Below, piece by piece: positions 6,789 through 14,846 of a DNA stretch of 31,211 nt; position 1 is the first letter of the stretch, and the number at the start of each line of letters is the position of its first letter. The position numbers and the translations under genes are program-made. The stretch covers positions 1-31,211 of the forward strand of contig CAJTOI010000032.1 of NCBI GenBank assembly GCA_910577925.1, in the 5' to 3' direction. The notes beneath the pieces were generated by a model. That model did no database searches. It worked only from the letters and a program-made list of their open reading frames with translations, and was not told where the DNA came from. The DNA comes from an uncultured Roseburia sp. (GTDB taxonomy: Bacteria > Bacillota > Clostridia > Lachnospirales > Lachnospiraceae).

Positions 6789-7742
6789 ATGAAAAAAAAT
6801 ATCAAACATTTTTTTCTACTAACAGCCTTAGCCGCCGGTACCATTCACTTAGTGAACCGCTTTGTCGACCACACGGCAGAAATGAAAAATATTTTAAAAT
6901 CACAGACCGGCGATTATTACAGTTGGAAAAACGGCAGCATCTACTACACAAAACGAGGCAGCGGCTCTCCGGTTCTCTTAATTCATGACCTGGACGCGAT
7001 CAGCTCCTCCTACGAATGGTGCCGCATCATCAAAAAATTAGAAAAAAAACATACGGTCTATGCACTTGACCTGTTAGGCTGCGGCCGCTCCGAAAAGCCC
7101 TGCCTGACTTACACCAATTACCTGTATGTGCAGCTAATCACCGATTTTATTAAACATGTGATCGGCGCAAAACCGGATGTAATCACAACCGGATCTTCCG
7201 TTTCCTTTGCTGTTCTTGCGCAGAACATGGACAGCAATTTGATGAACAGGATTATCGCCATCAATCCGCCGGCGGCAACAAGCTTTAACCGGACACCGGA
7301 TCAGTATTCCGTGATACGGAAAGTATTGATGGATCTCCCGATTATCGGAACTCTGATCTACAATATCAAAACACACGAGACAAACATTGCAAAATGCCTG
7401 CGCGAATCATACTTCCACAAACCCCAGCTGGTTTCAAGTAAGATGCTTGACGCCTATTACGAAGCAGCGCATTTGGAACACAGTCACGGAAAATATCTGA
7501 CGGCAAGCATTGAGGGAAATTACACCTGCAATCCCATCCTTCATGCGCTGAAAAAATTAAATATCCCCGTTTCGATCATTATGAGCAGAACGATTTCAAA
7601 TGCTGTTTCCATCGGAGATTCCTATGTTCACAACAATCCTCTTGTGGAGACCTCGTATATCTCAAATGCCGGAAAAGTTCCTCAGCTGGAAGTGCCGGAT
7701 AAATTGCTGAATATCATCTATATGTTCTTAAATGACAAATAA
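6789..7742 (+). CDS. Alpha/beta-hydrolase-fold protein with altered active site
   Basis: The protein has 317 residues. A hydrophobic N-terminal segment (about 8-24) after KKNIK suggests export or membrane anchoring. The fold pattern is visible: PVLLIHD (61-67), YALDLLGCGRSEKP (91-104, the usual D-G-x-G-x-S region), and the nucleophile elbow GSSVS (135-139), where the last Gly of GxSxG is Ser. The C-terminal segment that normally reads AGHxPxxExP is AGKVPQLEVP (294-303), so the catalytic His is replaced by K296. It may be a non-hydrolytic relative. I chose the ATG at 6789 because GGAG lies upstream. The gene has its own promoter and opposes its neighbours and the replication fork. Confidence 0.75.
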   Translation: MKKNIKHFFLLTALAAGTIHLVNRFVDHTAEMKNILKSQTGDYYSWKNGSIYYTKRGSGSPVLLIHDLDAISSSYEWCRIIKKLEKKHTVYALDLLGCGRSEKPCLTYTNYLYVQLITDFIKHVIGAKPDVITTGSSVSFAVLAQNMDSNLMNRIIAINPPAATSFNRTPDQYSVIRKVLMDLPIIGTLIYNIKTHETNIAKCLRESYFHKPQLVSSKMLDAYYEAAHLEHSHGKYLTASIEGNYTCNPILHALKKLNIPVSIIMSRTISNAVSIGDSYVHNNPLVETSYISNAGKVPQLEVPDKLLNIIYMFLNDK

Positions 7743-7752
7743 AACCACTAAC

Positions 7753-7806
7753 AAAAAAGCTGTCTTTCCGATATCGAATTTCTTCACGTCGGCAGGCAGC
7801 TTTTTT
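7753..7806. terminator. Bidirectional terminator between convergent genes
   Basis: AAAAAAGCTGTCT (7753-7765) pairs with AGGCAGCTTTTTT (7794-7806) with one G-U pair, giving T runs in both directions. It sits between the hydrolase-like gene and the end of rsmG and can serve both. Confidence 0.85.
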
Positions 7807-7835
7807 ATATAACTTACTTTTTATGTTTTAAAACA

Positions 7836-8552
7836 TTATCTCAGCGGATCTCTGGTCGGTATACCTGCTTTTCTCGGATATGCCTTCGGCGTCTTCTTCT
7901 GCTTTTCTATCATCACAAAAGAGCGCTTCTGCTCCCCAAGCTCAAATCGATATACCTGATTGATGTTTCCTCCCAGAACCGCAACCGCCTTCTCTGCAGC
8001 AGACACCTCTTCTTCAATGTCCCCTGACTTATAGGAAATAAACATTCCCCCCTCTTTGACAAACGGTATACAGTACTCGCTTAATGTGGATAAGTTTGCC
8101 ACGGCACGCGAAACACATAGGTCAAATTGTTCGCGATATTGTTTACCTTTCGCTATTTCCTCTGCCCGCGCGTGAAGAGCGGCGACATTTTCGAGAGAGA
8201 GACGTTTCGTAGCTTCCCGCAAAAATTTAATCCGCTTATTCAGAGAATCCACAAGCAGCAAATCAATCTGCGGAAACGCAATTTTCAGCGGAATCCCCGG
8301 AAAACCAGCGCCGGTTCCCATGTCTATCACACGTATCTGCCGGTTCAGTTCAAAAACACGGCAAAGAGAAAGACTATCCAGAAAATGCTTCTCGATGACC
8401 TCGTCAAAATCTGTGATAGCCGTGAGATTCATAACCTTGTTCGTCTCAATTAAAAACTCGTAATAATCGAGAAACTGCTCTGTTTGTTCTTCTGTTAAAT
8501 CAATATTTAATTTTTCAAGTTCCTGCCTGAATTTTTCTAACTGATACCTCAT
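7836..8552 (-). CDS. rsmG: 16S rRNA m7G527 methyltransferase RsmG (GidB)
   Basis: The protein has 238 residues, the family's usual length. The SAM-binding motif is VIDMGTGAGFPGIPLKI (about 75-91), followed by LLLVDSLNKRIKFL, with the conserved CVSRAVANL later. It methylates N7 of G527 in the 530 loop of 16S rRNA. Loss of this activity is known to give low-level streptomycin resistance. GAGGG lies four bases upstream of the ATG. It starts 27 bases after the mnmG stop, and probably ends the mnmE-mnmG-rsmG operon at the bidirectional terminator. Confidence 0.95.
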   Translation of the reverse strand: MRYQLEKFRQELEKLNIDLTEEQTEQFLDYYEFLIETNKVMNLTAITDFDEVIEKHFLDSLSLCRVFELNRQIRVIDMGTGAGFPGIPLKIAFPQIDLLLVDSLNKRIKFLREATKRLSLENVAALHARAEEIAKGKQYREQFDLCVSRAVANLSTLSEYCIPFVKEGGMFISYKSGDIEEEVSAAEKAVAVLGGNINQVYRFELGEQKRSFVMIEKQKKTPKAYPRKAGIPTRDPLR

Positions 8553-8579
8553 CTGTCCCTCTTATATCAAAATCCGAAA

Positions 8580-10505
8580 TTAATGTTTTTTCTGAAACCG
8601 CAGCTGTTCCATGTACACAAGCAGCACCGAAATATCCGCCGGCGATACGCCGGAAATACGGGACGCCTGTCCGATAGATATCGGTTTTAAATCTTTCAAT
8701 TTCTGGCGGGCCTCAAGGCGAAGACTCGGAACATCGTCATAGTCAAAATTTTCGGGTATGCGTTTTTTCTCCAGTTTCTTAAACTGTTCAACCTGTTTTT
8801 TCTGTCTCGAGATATAACCGTCATATTTGATATTGATATTCACCTGTTCCGCCGCATCATACGGCAGCTTCGGCCTGTCCTTGTCAATCGGGGCAAGCTT
8901 CTCATAATCCAGCTCCGGCCGCCGGATCAGTTCCGTCAATGTGACACCGGTATTGAGCGGAATACTTCCGCAGCTCTCCAAAAGCGCCTGCACTTCCTTA
9001 CTCGCTCCGATGTGAACTTTAGAAATCCGCTTTATCTCTTCCGCTATCAGGCGTTCCTTTTCCGCTACCCGTTCATAGCGTTCCCGCGGGACAAGTCCGA
9101 TCTCATATCCCTTCTTTGAGAGACGTAAGTCCGCGTTATCCTGGCGAAGCAGCAGACGATACTCCGCCCGCGATGTCATCATGCGGTACGGCTCATGATT
9201 TTCCTTTGTCACAAGATCATCGATGAGCACTCCGATGTAGGCCTCGGAACGGTCCAGCACCAGAGGTTCTCTGCCGAAAATGCTCATAGCCGCATTAATC
9301 CCTGCGACAAGTCCCTGCGCTGCCGCCTCCTCATAACCGCTGCTCCCGTTAAACTGCCCGCCTGAAAAAAGTCCTTTTATATGCTTAAACTCCAGCGTCG
9401 CATAAAGCTGATTCGGATTGATACAGTCGTACTCAATCGCATAAGCATTTCGGATAATCTTCACACGCTCAAGCCCCGGCAGTGTGCGGTACATCTCATA
9501 CTGCACATCCTCCGGCAGAGACGACGACATCCCTCCCACATACATTTCATTGGTATCCAGACCCTCCGGCTCAATAAAAATCTGATGCCGGTCTTTTTCT
9601 GCAAAGCGAACCACCTTATCTTCTATCGAGGGACAGTAGCGCGGCCCCGTCCCCTCAATCACTCCTCCGTAGAGCGGCGAACGGTCAAGATTTTTCCGGA
9701 TTATCTCGTGCGTCTTTTCGTTTGTGTATGTCAGCCAGCATGAAACCTGGTCAATCTGCACATCATCCGGATTCGTCAGAAACGAAAACGGCACCACGCG
9801 CTCGTCTCCCTTCTGCTCCTGCATCTTTGAAAAATCAATCGAATTTTTATCAACTCTTGCCGGAGTACCGGTCTTAAAGCGGTATATTTCTACTCCATTT
9901 TCAATAAGTGAAGCTGTCAGATGATTTGCGGCCTGCAATCCGTTCGGTCCGGTGTGCGCAATCATCTCCCCCGTCAGACAGCGGGCGCGCAGATAAGTTC
10001 CGGTGCACAAAATAACCGCCTTCGCATAATAAACAGTCCCCGCATAAGTGCGCACGCCGTATATTTTCTTGTTTTCCGAAAAATCTTCGGTGAGAAGTTC
10101 CGATACCTCCGCCTGCCGGATCGTAAGGTGTTCCGTGTTCTGCAGTGTTTTCCTCATCTGCGTGCTGTAAGCAGCTTTATCTGCCTGTGCGCGCAGGGAA
10201 TGTACGGCCGGCCCCTTAGACTTATTGAGCATTTTAGACTGAATAAACGTTTTATCGATATTGATTCCCATCTGGCCGCCCAGCGCATCAATTTCCCGGA
10301 CAAGATGTCCCTTGGAACTCCCGCCCACATTGGGATTGCAGGGCATCAATGCGATACTGTCCACACTCACGGTAAAAATAATCGTCTCAAGTCCGAGCCT
10401 TGCGCAGGCCAGCGCCGCCTCACATCCGGCATGACCGGCTCCCACCACCACAACGTCGTAATTCTCTTCCAATGTATTTTTATTTGTAGCCGCTGTCTCT
10501 GCCAT
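8580..10505 (-). CDS. mnmG: tRNA U34 carboxymethylaminomethyl-modifying enzyme MnmG (GidA)
   Basis: The protein has 641 residues. The FAD-binding motif VVVVGAGHAGCEAAL comes near residue 20, then the conserved MPCNPNVGGSSKGHLVREIDALGG region, and a C-terminal helical domain (LKPISIGQASRISGVSPADISVLLVYM) that contacts tRNA and MnmE. With MnmE it installs the cmnm5 group on U34 of several tRNAs. I placed the start at the ATG at 10505, with AAGGA six bases upstream. The longer frame begins with TTG at 10529 and lacks a good SD. It follows mnmE by 27 bases from this start. Confidence 0.96.
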   Translation of the reverse strand: MAETAATNKNTLEENYDVVVVGAGHAGCEAALACARLGLETIIFTVSVDSIALMPCNPNVGGSSKGHLVREIDALGGQMGINIDKTFIQSKMLNKSKGPAVHSLRAQADKAAYSTQMRKTLQNTEHLTIRQAEVSELLTEDFSENKKIYGVRTYAGTVYYAKAVILCTGTYLRARCLTGEMIAHTGPNGLQAANHLTASLIENGVEIYRFKTGTPARVDKNSIDFSKMQEQKGDERVVPFSFLTNPDDVQIDQVSCWLTYTNEKTHEIIRKNLDRSPLYGGVIEGTGPRYCPSIEDKVVRFAEKDRHQIFIEPEGLDTNEMYVGGMSSSLPEDVQYEMYRTLPGLERVKIIRNAYAIEYDCINPNQLYATLEFKHIKGLFSGGQFNGSSGYEEAAAQGLVAGINAAMSIFGREPLVLDRSEAYIGVLIDDLVTKENHEPYRMMTSRAEYRLLLRQDNADLRLSKKGYEIGLVPRERYERVAEKERLIAEEIKRISKVHIGASKEVQALLESCGSIPLNTGVTLTELIRRPELDYEKLAPIDKDRPKLPYDAAEQVNINIKYDGYISRQKKQVEQFKKLEKKRIPENFDYDDVPSLRLEARQKLKDLKPISIGQASRISGVSPADISVLLVYMEQLRFQKKH

Positions 10506-10532
10506 TCCAAATCCTTCCCTCTGACGCAAGTC

Positions 10533-11942
10533 CTATTTTCCCATACAAAACTTGCTGAATATTTCATTTACCAGATCGTCTTCCACCGCTTCTCCGACAA
10601 TACTTCCGAGCTCCTCGTAAGCATTCATCAGATCAATCGAAAAGAAATCCTCCGGCATCCCGTCTTCGATACTCTGTCTCACCAATCTAAGACTCTGCAG
10701 CGCTTCCTGTAATGCAGACTTATGCCGGACATTTGTGATAAAAACTTCGTCATTAAAATCCACTTCTCCTGTGAGAAACATGTTCTTAATCTGTTCCGTC
10801 AACTCTGATATTCCCTTCTTCTCCTTCGCGGAAACCGAAATAATCGCCGGAACCTGTTCAAAGGAGTTATCCACACAATTTTGAATATCCTCTGCAGTTG
10901 TGACCGTCTGCAAATCCGATTTGTTCAAAAGTATCACCGCAGCGCGGTTCTTTAACTGATTCAGAATATCATAATCATTCTCATCAAGCTTCGTGGACGA
11001 ATCCGCCACATAAATAATCAAATCCGCATCACTCAGATACTGCTTTGCCTTCTCCACACCGATTTTCTCTACGACATCCTCGGTTTCCCGAATTCCCGCA
11101 GTATCCGTGACATTCAGGATAATTCCGTTTAAATTAATCTGCTCCTCGATCACGTCTCTCGTCGTTCCCGCTATTTCAGTCACGATCGCCCGCTCCTCCC
11201 CCACTAATGTGTTGAGCAGAGAAGACTTGCCGGCATTCGGTTTTCCCACAAGTACCGTAGAAATTCCCTCTTTTAAAATCCGCCCGTTATCGCTGTCCGA
11301 AAGCAGTTTCTGAATCGTTCCTTCCACCGCATCCATCGTATCCGTCAGCCGCTCCTCATACCCATCGAGACTGATGTGCTCCGGATCATCCAACGCCGAC
11401 TCGATATACGCGATCTCATGAAGAATCTTCCCCCTGATATTACCGACTGCCTCCGCCACGGAACCGGAAAGCTGTCTGATTGAGCTTTTTAAGGCAAATT
11501 CATTTTTTGCATGGATTACGTCAATCACGGATTCCGCCTGCGACAAATCAATTCTCCCGTTTAAAAATGCCCGCTTCGTAAACTCGCCCGGCTCCGCAGG
11601 ACGCGCCCCGTACTTAATCACCGTTTCCAAAATACGCTTCGTCACATAGACGCCGCCGTGACAGTCAATCTCTACGGTATCTTCCCTGGTATAACTTTTC
11701 GGCCCTTTCATCAAAAGAAGCATTACCTCGTCGAGAACATCCTCCCCGTCCGCAATATATCCGTAATGAATCGTATGAGTAGGCATTTCGGCAAGCTTTT
11801 TTTTCGGCCCGCTCGATACACTTTTTCCCATACGAAAAATCCGATCCGCAATGGAGACGGCCTCGCTCCCGCTGATTCTCACAATTCCAATTCCTGCATT
11901 GCTCATTGCCGTGGCAATCGCTGCAATCGTATCTGTCCTCAT
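10533..11942 (-). CDS. mnmE: tRNA modification GTPase MnmE (TrmE)
   Basis: The protein has 469 residues. The N-terminal tetrahydrofolate-binding domain (about 1-120) starts MRTDTIAAIATAMSNAGIG. A helical domain contains the inserted Ras-like G domain: P-loop GKPNAGKS (233-240), DTAG (280-283) and NKSD. The C-terminal FCMGK (465-469) keeps the catalytic Cys. It partners MnmG in wobble-uridine modification. The start at 11942 is set by family alignment and by GGAG nine bases upstream. The longer frame adds 31 basic residues encoded by the hairpin region and is not credible. Confidence 0.96.
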   Translation of the reverse strand: MRTDTIAAIATAMSNAGIGIVRISGSEAVSIADRIFRMGKSVSSGPKKKLAEMPTHTIHYGYIADGEDVLDEVMLLLMKGPKSYTREDTVEIDCHGGVYVTKRILETVIKYGARPAEPGEFTKRAFLNGRIDLSQAESVIDVIHAKNEFALKSSIRQLSGSVAEAVGNIRGKILHEIAYIESALDDPEHISLDGYEERLTDTMDAVEGTIQKLLSDSDNGRILKEGISTVLVGKPNAGKSSLLNTLVGEERAIVTEIAGTTRDVIEEQINLNGIILNVTDTAGIRETEDVVEKIGVEKAKQYLSDADLIIYVADSSTKLDENDYDILNQLKNRAAVILLNKSDLQTVTTAEDIQNCVDNSFEQVPAIISVSAKEKKGISELTEQIKNMFLTGEVDFNDEVFITNVRHKSALQEALQSLRLVRQSIEDGMPEDFFSIDLMNAYEELGSIVGEAVEDDLVNEIFSKFCMGK

Positions 11943-11965
11943 ATAATCTTTCTCCAAACAACGAC

Positions 11966-11984
11966 CAACGCGCTTTTGGCGTTG
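11966..11984. promoter_or_regulatory. Small hairpin in the mnmE leader
   Basis: CAACGC (11966-11971) pairs with GCGTTG (11979-11984) around a 7-base loop, 23-24 bases upstream of the mnmE start. On the plus strand it is followed by TTTTATTTTT, but no plus-strand gene precedes it. It could affect mnmE expression or be a remnant. Confidence 0.3.
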
Positions 11985-11994
11985 TTTTATTTTT

Positions 11995-12040
11995 AAAATG
12001 GGCATCCAAAGCTTATCACGCTTCCGGACGCCCATTTTTT
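11995..12040 (-). terminator. Hairpin between jag and mnmE (terminator or attenuator)
   Basis: A 13-bp stem (11995-12007 with 12026-12038, one G-U) has a small inner AAGC/GCTT stem and begins six bases after the jag stop. On the minus strand only four T follow the stem before an A-rich run, so read-through into mnmE is likely. The longer T run is on the plus strand. Confidence 0.55.
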
Positions 12041-12043
12041 AAC

Positions 12044-12667
12044 TTATTTCTTTAAAGTGACAACAACATATCTGTATGGTTCCTCGCCCTCACTGTGTGT
12101 CGTTACGAATTTATCATTCTGCAAGGCAGAATGGATCACCCTTCTCTCAAAAGGATTCATCGGTTCCAACGATACGGAATGCTTGGTCCTCTTTACCTTA
12201 TAGGCAATATTTTTCGCAAGATTTTCAAGGGTTTCTTTTCTTCTCTTACGATAATCCTCCGTATCAATCTTGACCTTCAAGTATTCTTCCGAAGTCTTGT
12301 TGACTGCAAGGTTTGTGAGATACTGCAGCGAATCGAGTGTCTGTCCTCTCTTTCCGATCAATACACCCATATCCGGACCCTTTAACTCCACATTAATCGT
12401 CTTGCCGTCCGCTTCCTTCTCAATCAGAATCTCAACCTGAAGCTCCATGGCATCAAATACTTTCGTCAGAAACTCACGGATATTATCCTCGGAATCATTC
12501 TTTTTGCGGGCCTTAATAACCGCATCCCTCTTTCCTATTCCAAGAAAACCTAAGCTCCCCTCTTCCAGCACTTCATACTCAATCTTATCATGGGTTGTCC
12601 CTAACTTGATGACGGCTTCCGTAAGAGCCTCATCCACTGTCTTTGCTGAAATTTCAATAAATTCCAT
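12044..12667 (-). CDS. jag: RNA-binding protein Jag (KhpB/EloR)
   Basis: The protein has 207 residues. The Jag-N domain (1-52) contains EGSLGFLGIGKRDAVI. A KH domain follows with GKRG at 105-108, and an R3H domain has R175 and H179 in ERRVIH. This is the standard Jag/KhpB layout. In other Firmicutes it partners KhpA and affects cell elongation and division through RNA binding. An SD (AGGAGG) precedes the ATG. It begins 20 bases after the yidC stop, the conserved yidC-jag pairing. A hairpin separates it from mnmE. Confidence 0.94.
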   Translation of the reverse strand: MEFIEISAKTVDEALTEAVIKLGTTHDKIEYEVLEEGSLGFLGIGKRDAVIKARKKNDSEDNIREFLTKVFDAMELQVEILIEKEADGKTINVELKGPDMGVLIGKRGQTLDSLQYLTNLAVNKTSEEYLKVKIDTEDYRKRRKETLENLAKNIAYKVKRTKHSVSLEPMNPFERRVIHSALQNDKFVTTHSEGEEPYRYVVVTLKK

Positions 12668-12687
12668 ACAAACCCCCTCCTGAATAT

Positions 12688-13971
12688 TTATTTTTTGTTG
12701 TTTCTCTCATTAAACTCGCGGACCATATTTGCCTTTGCCGTCATACTTCCTGCCTTCGCGTTTGTCTTCAGCTCATTCGCCTTCTCAATCTCCGCTTCCT
12801 TCTCCGCGGTGGTAAGCTGATTCTTATTTGCATCCACCATCTGTCTTGTATTCATCCTGGCCGCATTACTGATCTGATTCTCGGATATGCCCATCTTCTC
12901 GCGCCGTTTCTTCGCCTTCTCCTGGTTCTTCTTAATGATGTCTTCCAGATCAATCTTCTCGAAATGTTTATTTAAGAAGAACTGCTGAACTACGCGCACC
13001 AGCGCACTGACAATCCAGTAAAAACCGAGTCCCACCGGAACCGTAAAACAGATAAAAAGCGAAAACAACGGCATCATCCTGTTCATCATCTTCATCTGCT
13101 GCGCCATCGCATCATTCTGATCGTTTCCGCTGGAAGCCTGCGGCATCAGCTTAATATTGAGCATCTGCGTCAGATACGAGACAACCGGAATCAGCAATGC
13201 CCCGAATATCATCAGGAAATTTCTTTCGGTAAAATTCGTCGTGATAATATTCCAGGGCGTGTCCGAAATATTAAACACAAAAAAGCTGTTAATATCGGAA
13301 ACTACCTCATAAGAAGCATTAATCGTATCCGTCAATGCGGGAAAAGCCGTTCTCAAGCTGTCCCAGCCGGTCGTATTCAGCTTGTTCAGCACATCCACCG
13401 TATAATTCGAGAGCACTTCCGGGTCCGTCACGGTAAAATCCACAGTCGGAAAAGTGGCAATCCGCAGATCCGTCACAAGCATCGTCATCTTATCCGCAAA
13501 ACCTTCGGTTTTCATAATCTCATCTACAAGCGGCAGAAACGCGCCCTTTACACTTGTAATGTAAGCCGGCACATTCATAAATACACGGTATAATGCAAAG
13601 AACAGCGGCATCTGAATCAACATCTGCGCACAGCTTCCCATCATGGAGACACCGTATTTCTCGTAGACGGCCTGCGTCTCCTCATTCATTGCCATCATGG
13701 ATGCCTGATCCTTTTTGTCCTTATACTTTTTGTTGATGGCCTGCAGCTCGGGCTGCATCTTCTGGGAAAGCTTTGAAAACTTCTGCTGTTTATAGGTGAG
13801 AGGGAACATACAGCTATAAACAAGAATCGTAAAAATAAAGATAGACAAACTAACATTCTCGATGCCGATCATTTCCATCAGAGAATATACGCCGTTCATT
13901 ACCCATCCAAGTACTTTCGCGATCGGTCCGAGAATGGAACCGTCATATGCGGTTAATAACAATTCTGACAC
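12688..13971 (-). CDS. yidC: Membrane protein insertase YidC/Oxa1
   Basis: The protein has 427 residues, longer than the roughly 260 of Bacillus SpoIIIJ. It has an extra extracytoplasmic loop (about 140-250) and a basic, helical C-terminal extension (about 350-427). Membrane segments occur near 40-60, 115-135, 255-275 and 305-330. The conserved PLTYKQQKFSKLSQKMQPELQ coiled region is present. At the position of the essential groove Arg (R73 in SpoIIIJ) this protein has Y52. There is no N-terminal lipobox Cys. The start is GTG at 13971 with GGAGG nine bases upstream. It inserts small membrane proteins with or without Sec. Confidence 0.94.
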   Translation of the reverse strand: MSELLLTAYDGSILGPIAKVLGWVMNGVYSLMEMIGIENVSLSIFIFTILVYSCMFPLTYKQQKFSKLSQKMQPELQAINKKYKDKKDQASMMAMNEETQAVYEKYGVSMMGSCAQMLIQMPLFFALYRVFMNVPAYITSVKGAFLPLVDEIMKTEGFADKMTMLVTDLRIATFPTVDFTVTDPEVLSNYTVDVLNKLNTTGWDSLRTAFPALTDTINASYEVVSDINSFFVFNISDTPWNIITTNFTERNFLMIFGALLIPVVSYLTQMLNIKLMPQASSGNDQNDAMAQQMKMMNRMMPLFSLFICFTVPVGLGFYWIVSALVRVVQQFFLNKHFEKIDLEDIIKKNQEKAKKRREKMGISENQISNAARMNTRQMVDANKNQLTTAEKEAEIEKANELKTNAKAGSMTAKANMVREFNERNNKK

Positions 13972-13986
13972 CCTAAAATACCTCCG

Positions 13987-14196
13987 TTATGGAACTGGAT
14001 CATATCCACCTTTTGAAAAAGGATTGCATCTAATAATTCTCCATAATGCCAGACATCCGCCCTTTACCGCCCCATACTTTTCCACGGCTTGCAGTCCGTA
14101 AAGTGAACAGGTCGGACAGTACGGACATTTTGTCGTCTTCATCGGAGAAAGATATTTTCTATAAAATTTAATCAAAGCAATTAAAATTTTTTTCAA
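13987..14196 (-). CDS. yidD: Membrane protein insertion efficiency factor YidD
   Basis: The protein has 69 residues, from a TTG at 14196. The sequence KKILIALIKFYRKYLSP is followed by the Cys-containing KCPYCPTCSLYGLQAVEKYGA and the GG...RIIRCNPF motif, all typical of YidD. A longer frame reaches into rnpA, but family alignment supports LKKIL as the start. The SD is weak (GATGGA). It lies 19 bases after the rnpA stop and 15 bases before yidC. The protein aids YidC-dependent insertion at the inner face of the membrane. Confidence 0.9.
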   Translation of the reverse strand: MKKILIALIKFYRKYLSPMKTTKCPYCPTCSLYGLQAVEKYGAVKGGCLALWRIIRCNPFSKGGYDPVP

Positions 14197-14215
14197 AATA
14201 ATTCCATCTTCTTTT

Positions 14216-14551
14216 TTAATGAATAATTTTGTGAAGACCTCCAAGATGCAGCAGCGCACTCTCCACCTCGTGATACGAAATGTGCGCAGCCGTCGCTCTT
14301 GCGATGACTACGATGTCTAAACCACTATTAAACATGTCCTCATGCAGTCTGTAGCTCTCCCGGATTAACCGGGTTAAATGATGTCTGATAACACTATTTC
14401 CAACTTTTTTGCTCACCGATATACCCAGACGATTTCTCTCGGTCTGATTTGGCAGAACATACATGACAAGATACTTATTCGCATAAGACCTTCCTCTGCG
14501 GTATACACTCTGAAAATCAACGTTTTTCTTTAACGATTCTGAAAAATTCAT
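14216..14551 (-). CDS. rnpA: Ribonuclease P protein component
   Basis: The protein has 111 residues. The start MNFSESLKKNVDFQSVYRRGRS and the motif RLGISVSKKVGNSV are characteristic. The conserved RNR segment is altered here to VIRHHLTRLIRE (usual form RNRIKRLLRE). It binds the RNase P RNA and helps 5' maturation of tRNAs. It lies between rpmH and yidD, the universal order. A hairpin between rpmH and rnpA may lower its expression relative to L34. The SD is poor (AAGGAC), in keeping with low expression. Confidence 0.94.
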   Translation of the reverse strand: MNFSESLKKNVDFQSVYRRGRSYANKYLVMYVLPNQTERNRLGISVSKKVGNSVIRHHLTRLIRESYRLHEDMFNSGLDIVVIARATAAHISYHEVESALLHLGGLHKIIH

Positions 14552-14572
14552 GCAATCTTTAAGTCCTTATAT

Positions 14573-14606
14573 CCAAAAAGAAGAAAAGACCACATAAGAT
14601 GTGGCC
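14573..14606 (-). terminator. Attenuating terminator between rpmH and rnpA
   Basis: On the minus strand GGCCACAT (14599-14606) pairs with ATGTGGTC (14588-14595) over a 3-base loop, followed by TTTTCTTCTTTTT. It overlaps the last base of the rpmH stop codon. It would let L34 be made in excess over RnpA. Confidence 0.75.
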
Positions 14607-14740
14607 TAAGCTGACAATTTCTTTCTACCTTTTAATCTTCTTGCAGCCAATACTTTTCTTCCGCCTGCCGTGCTCATTCTGCTTCTAAAGCCATGCACTT
14701 TGGCTCTCTGTCTCTTTTTTGGTTGGAATGTCATCTTCAT
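14606..14740 (-). CDS. rpmH: Ribosomal protein L34
   Basis: The protein has 44 residues. It starts MKMTFQPKKRQRAKVHGF and has the conserved RSRMSTAGGRKVLAARRLKGRKKLSA (split here for length: RSRMSTAGGRKVL, then AARRLKGRKKLSA). It is very basic and a component of the 50S subunit. The SD AGGAGGTG is eight bases upstream of the ATG, and a strong promoter lies 40-70 bases before the start. It is the first gene left of oriC and opens the rpmH-rnpA-yidD-yidC-jag cluster. Confidence 0.97.
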   Translation of the reverse strand: MKMTFQPKKRQRAKVHGFRSRMSTAGGRKVLAARRLKGRKKLSA

Positions 14741-14780
14741 ATTGCATTCACCTCCTCTATGTTAAAAAACATCATTTTCA

Positions 14781-14808
14781 ATTATAACAGAAAAAGTGCT
14801 TAAGTCAA
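14781..14808 (-). promoter_or_regulatory. rpmH promoter
   Basis: On the minus strand TTGACT (14803-14808) and TATAAT (14781-14786) are 16 bp apart. It is a strong sigma-A match, directly upstream of the rpmH SD. Confidence 0.88.
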
Positions 14809-14846
14809 GCCTATTTTACGCACTTTTCCGGAGCCCTGCGCTGCGT

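Noticed and set aside
7253..7267. Any hint that the hydrolase-like gene is a frameshifted pseudogene
   Set aside because: The frame is open over 317 codons with a good promoter, SD and terminator. Only active-site residues are altered.
10505..10529. TTG start for mnmG adding eight residues
   Set aside because: It has no good SD, while the ATG at 10505 has one at proper spacing and matches the family start.
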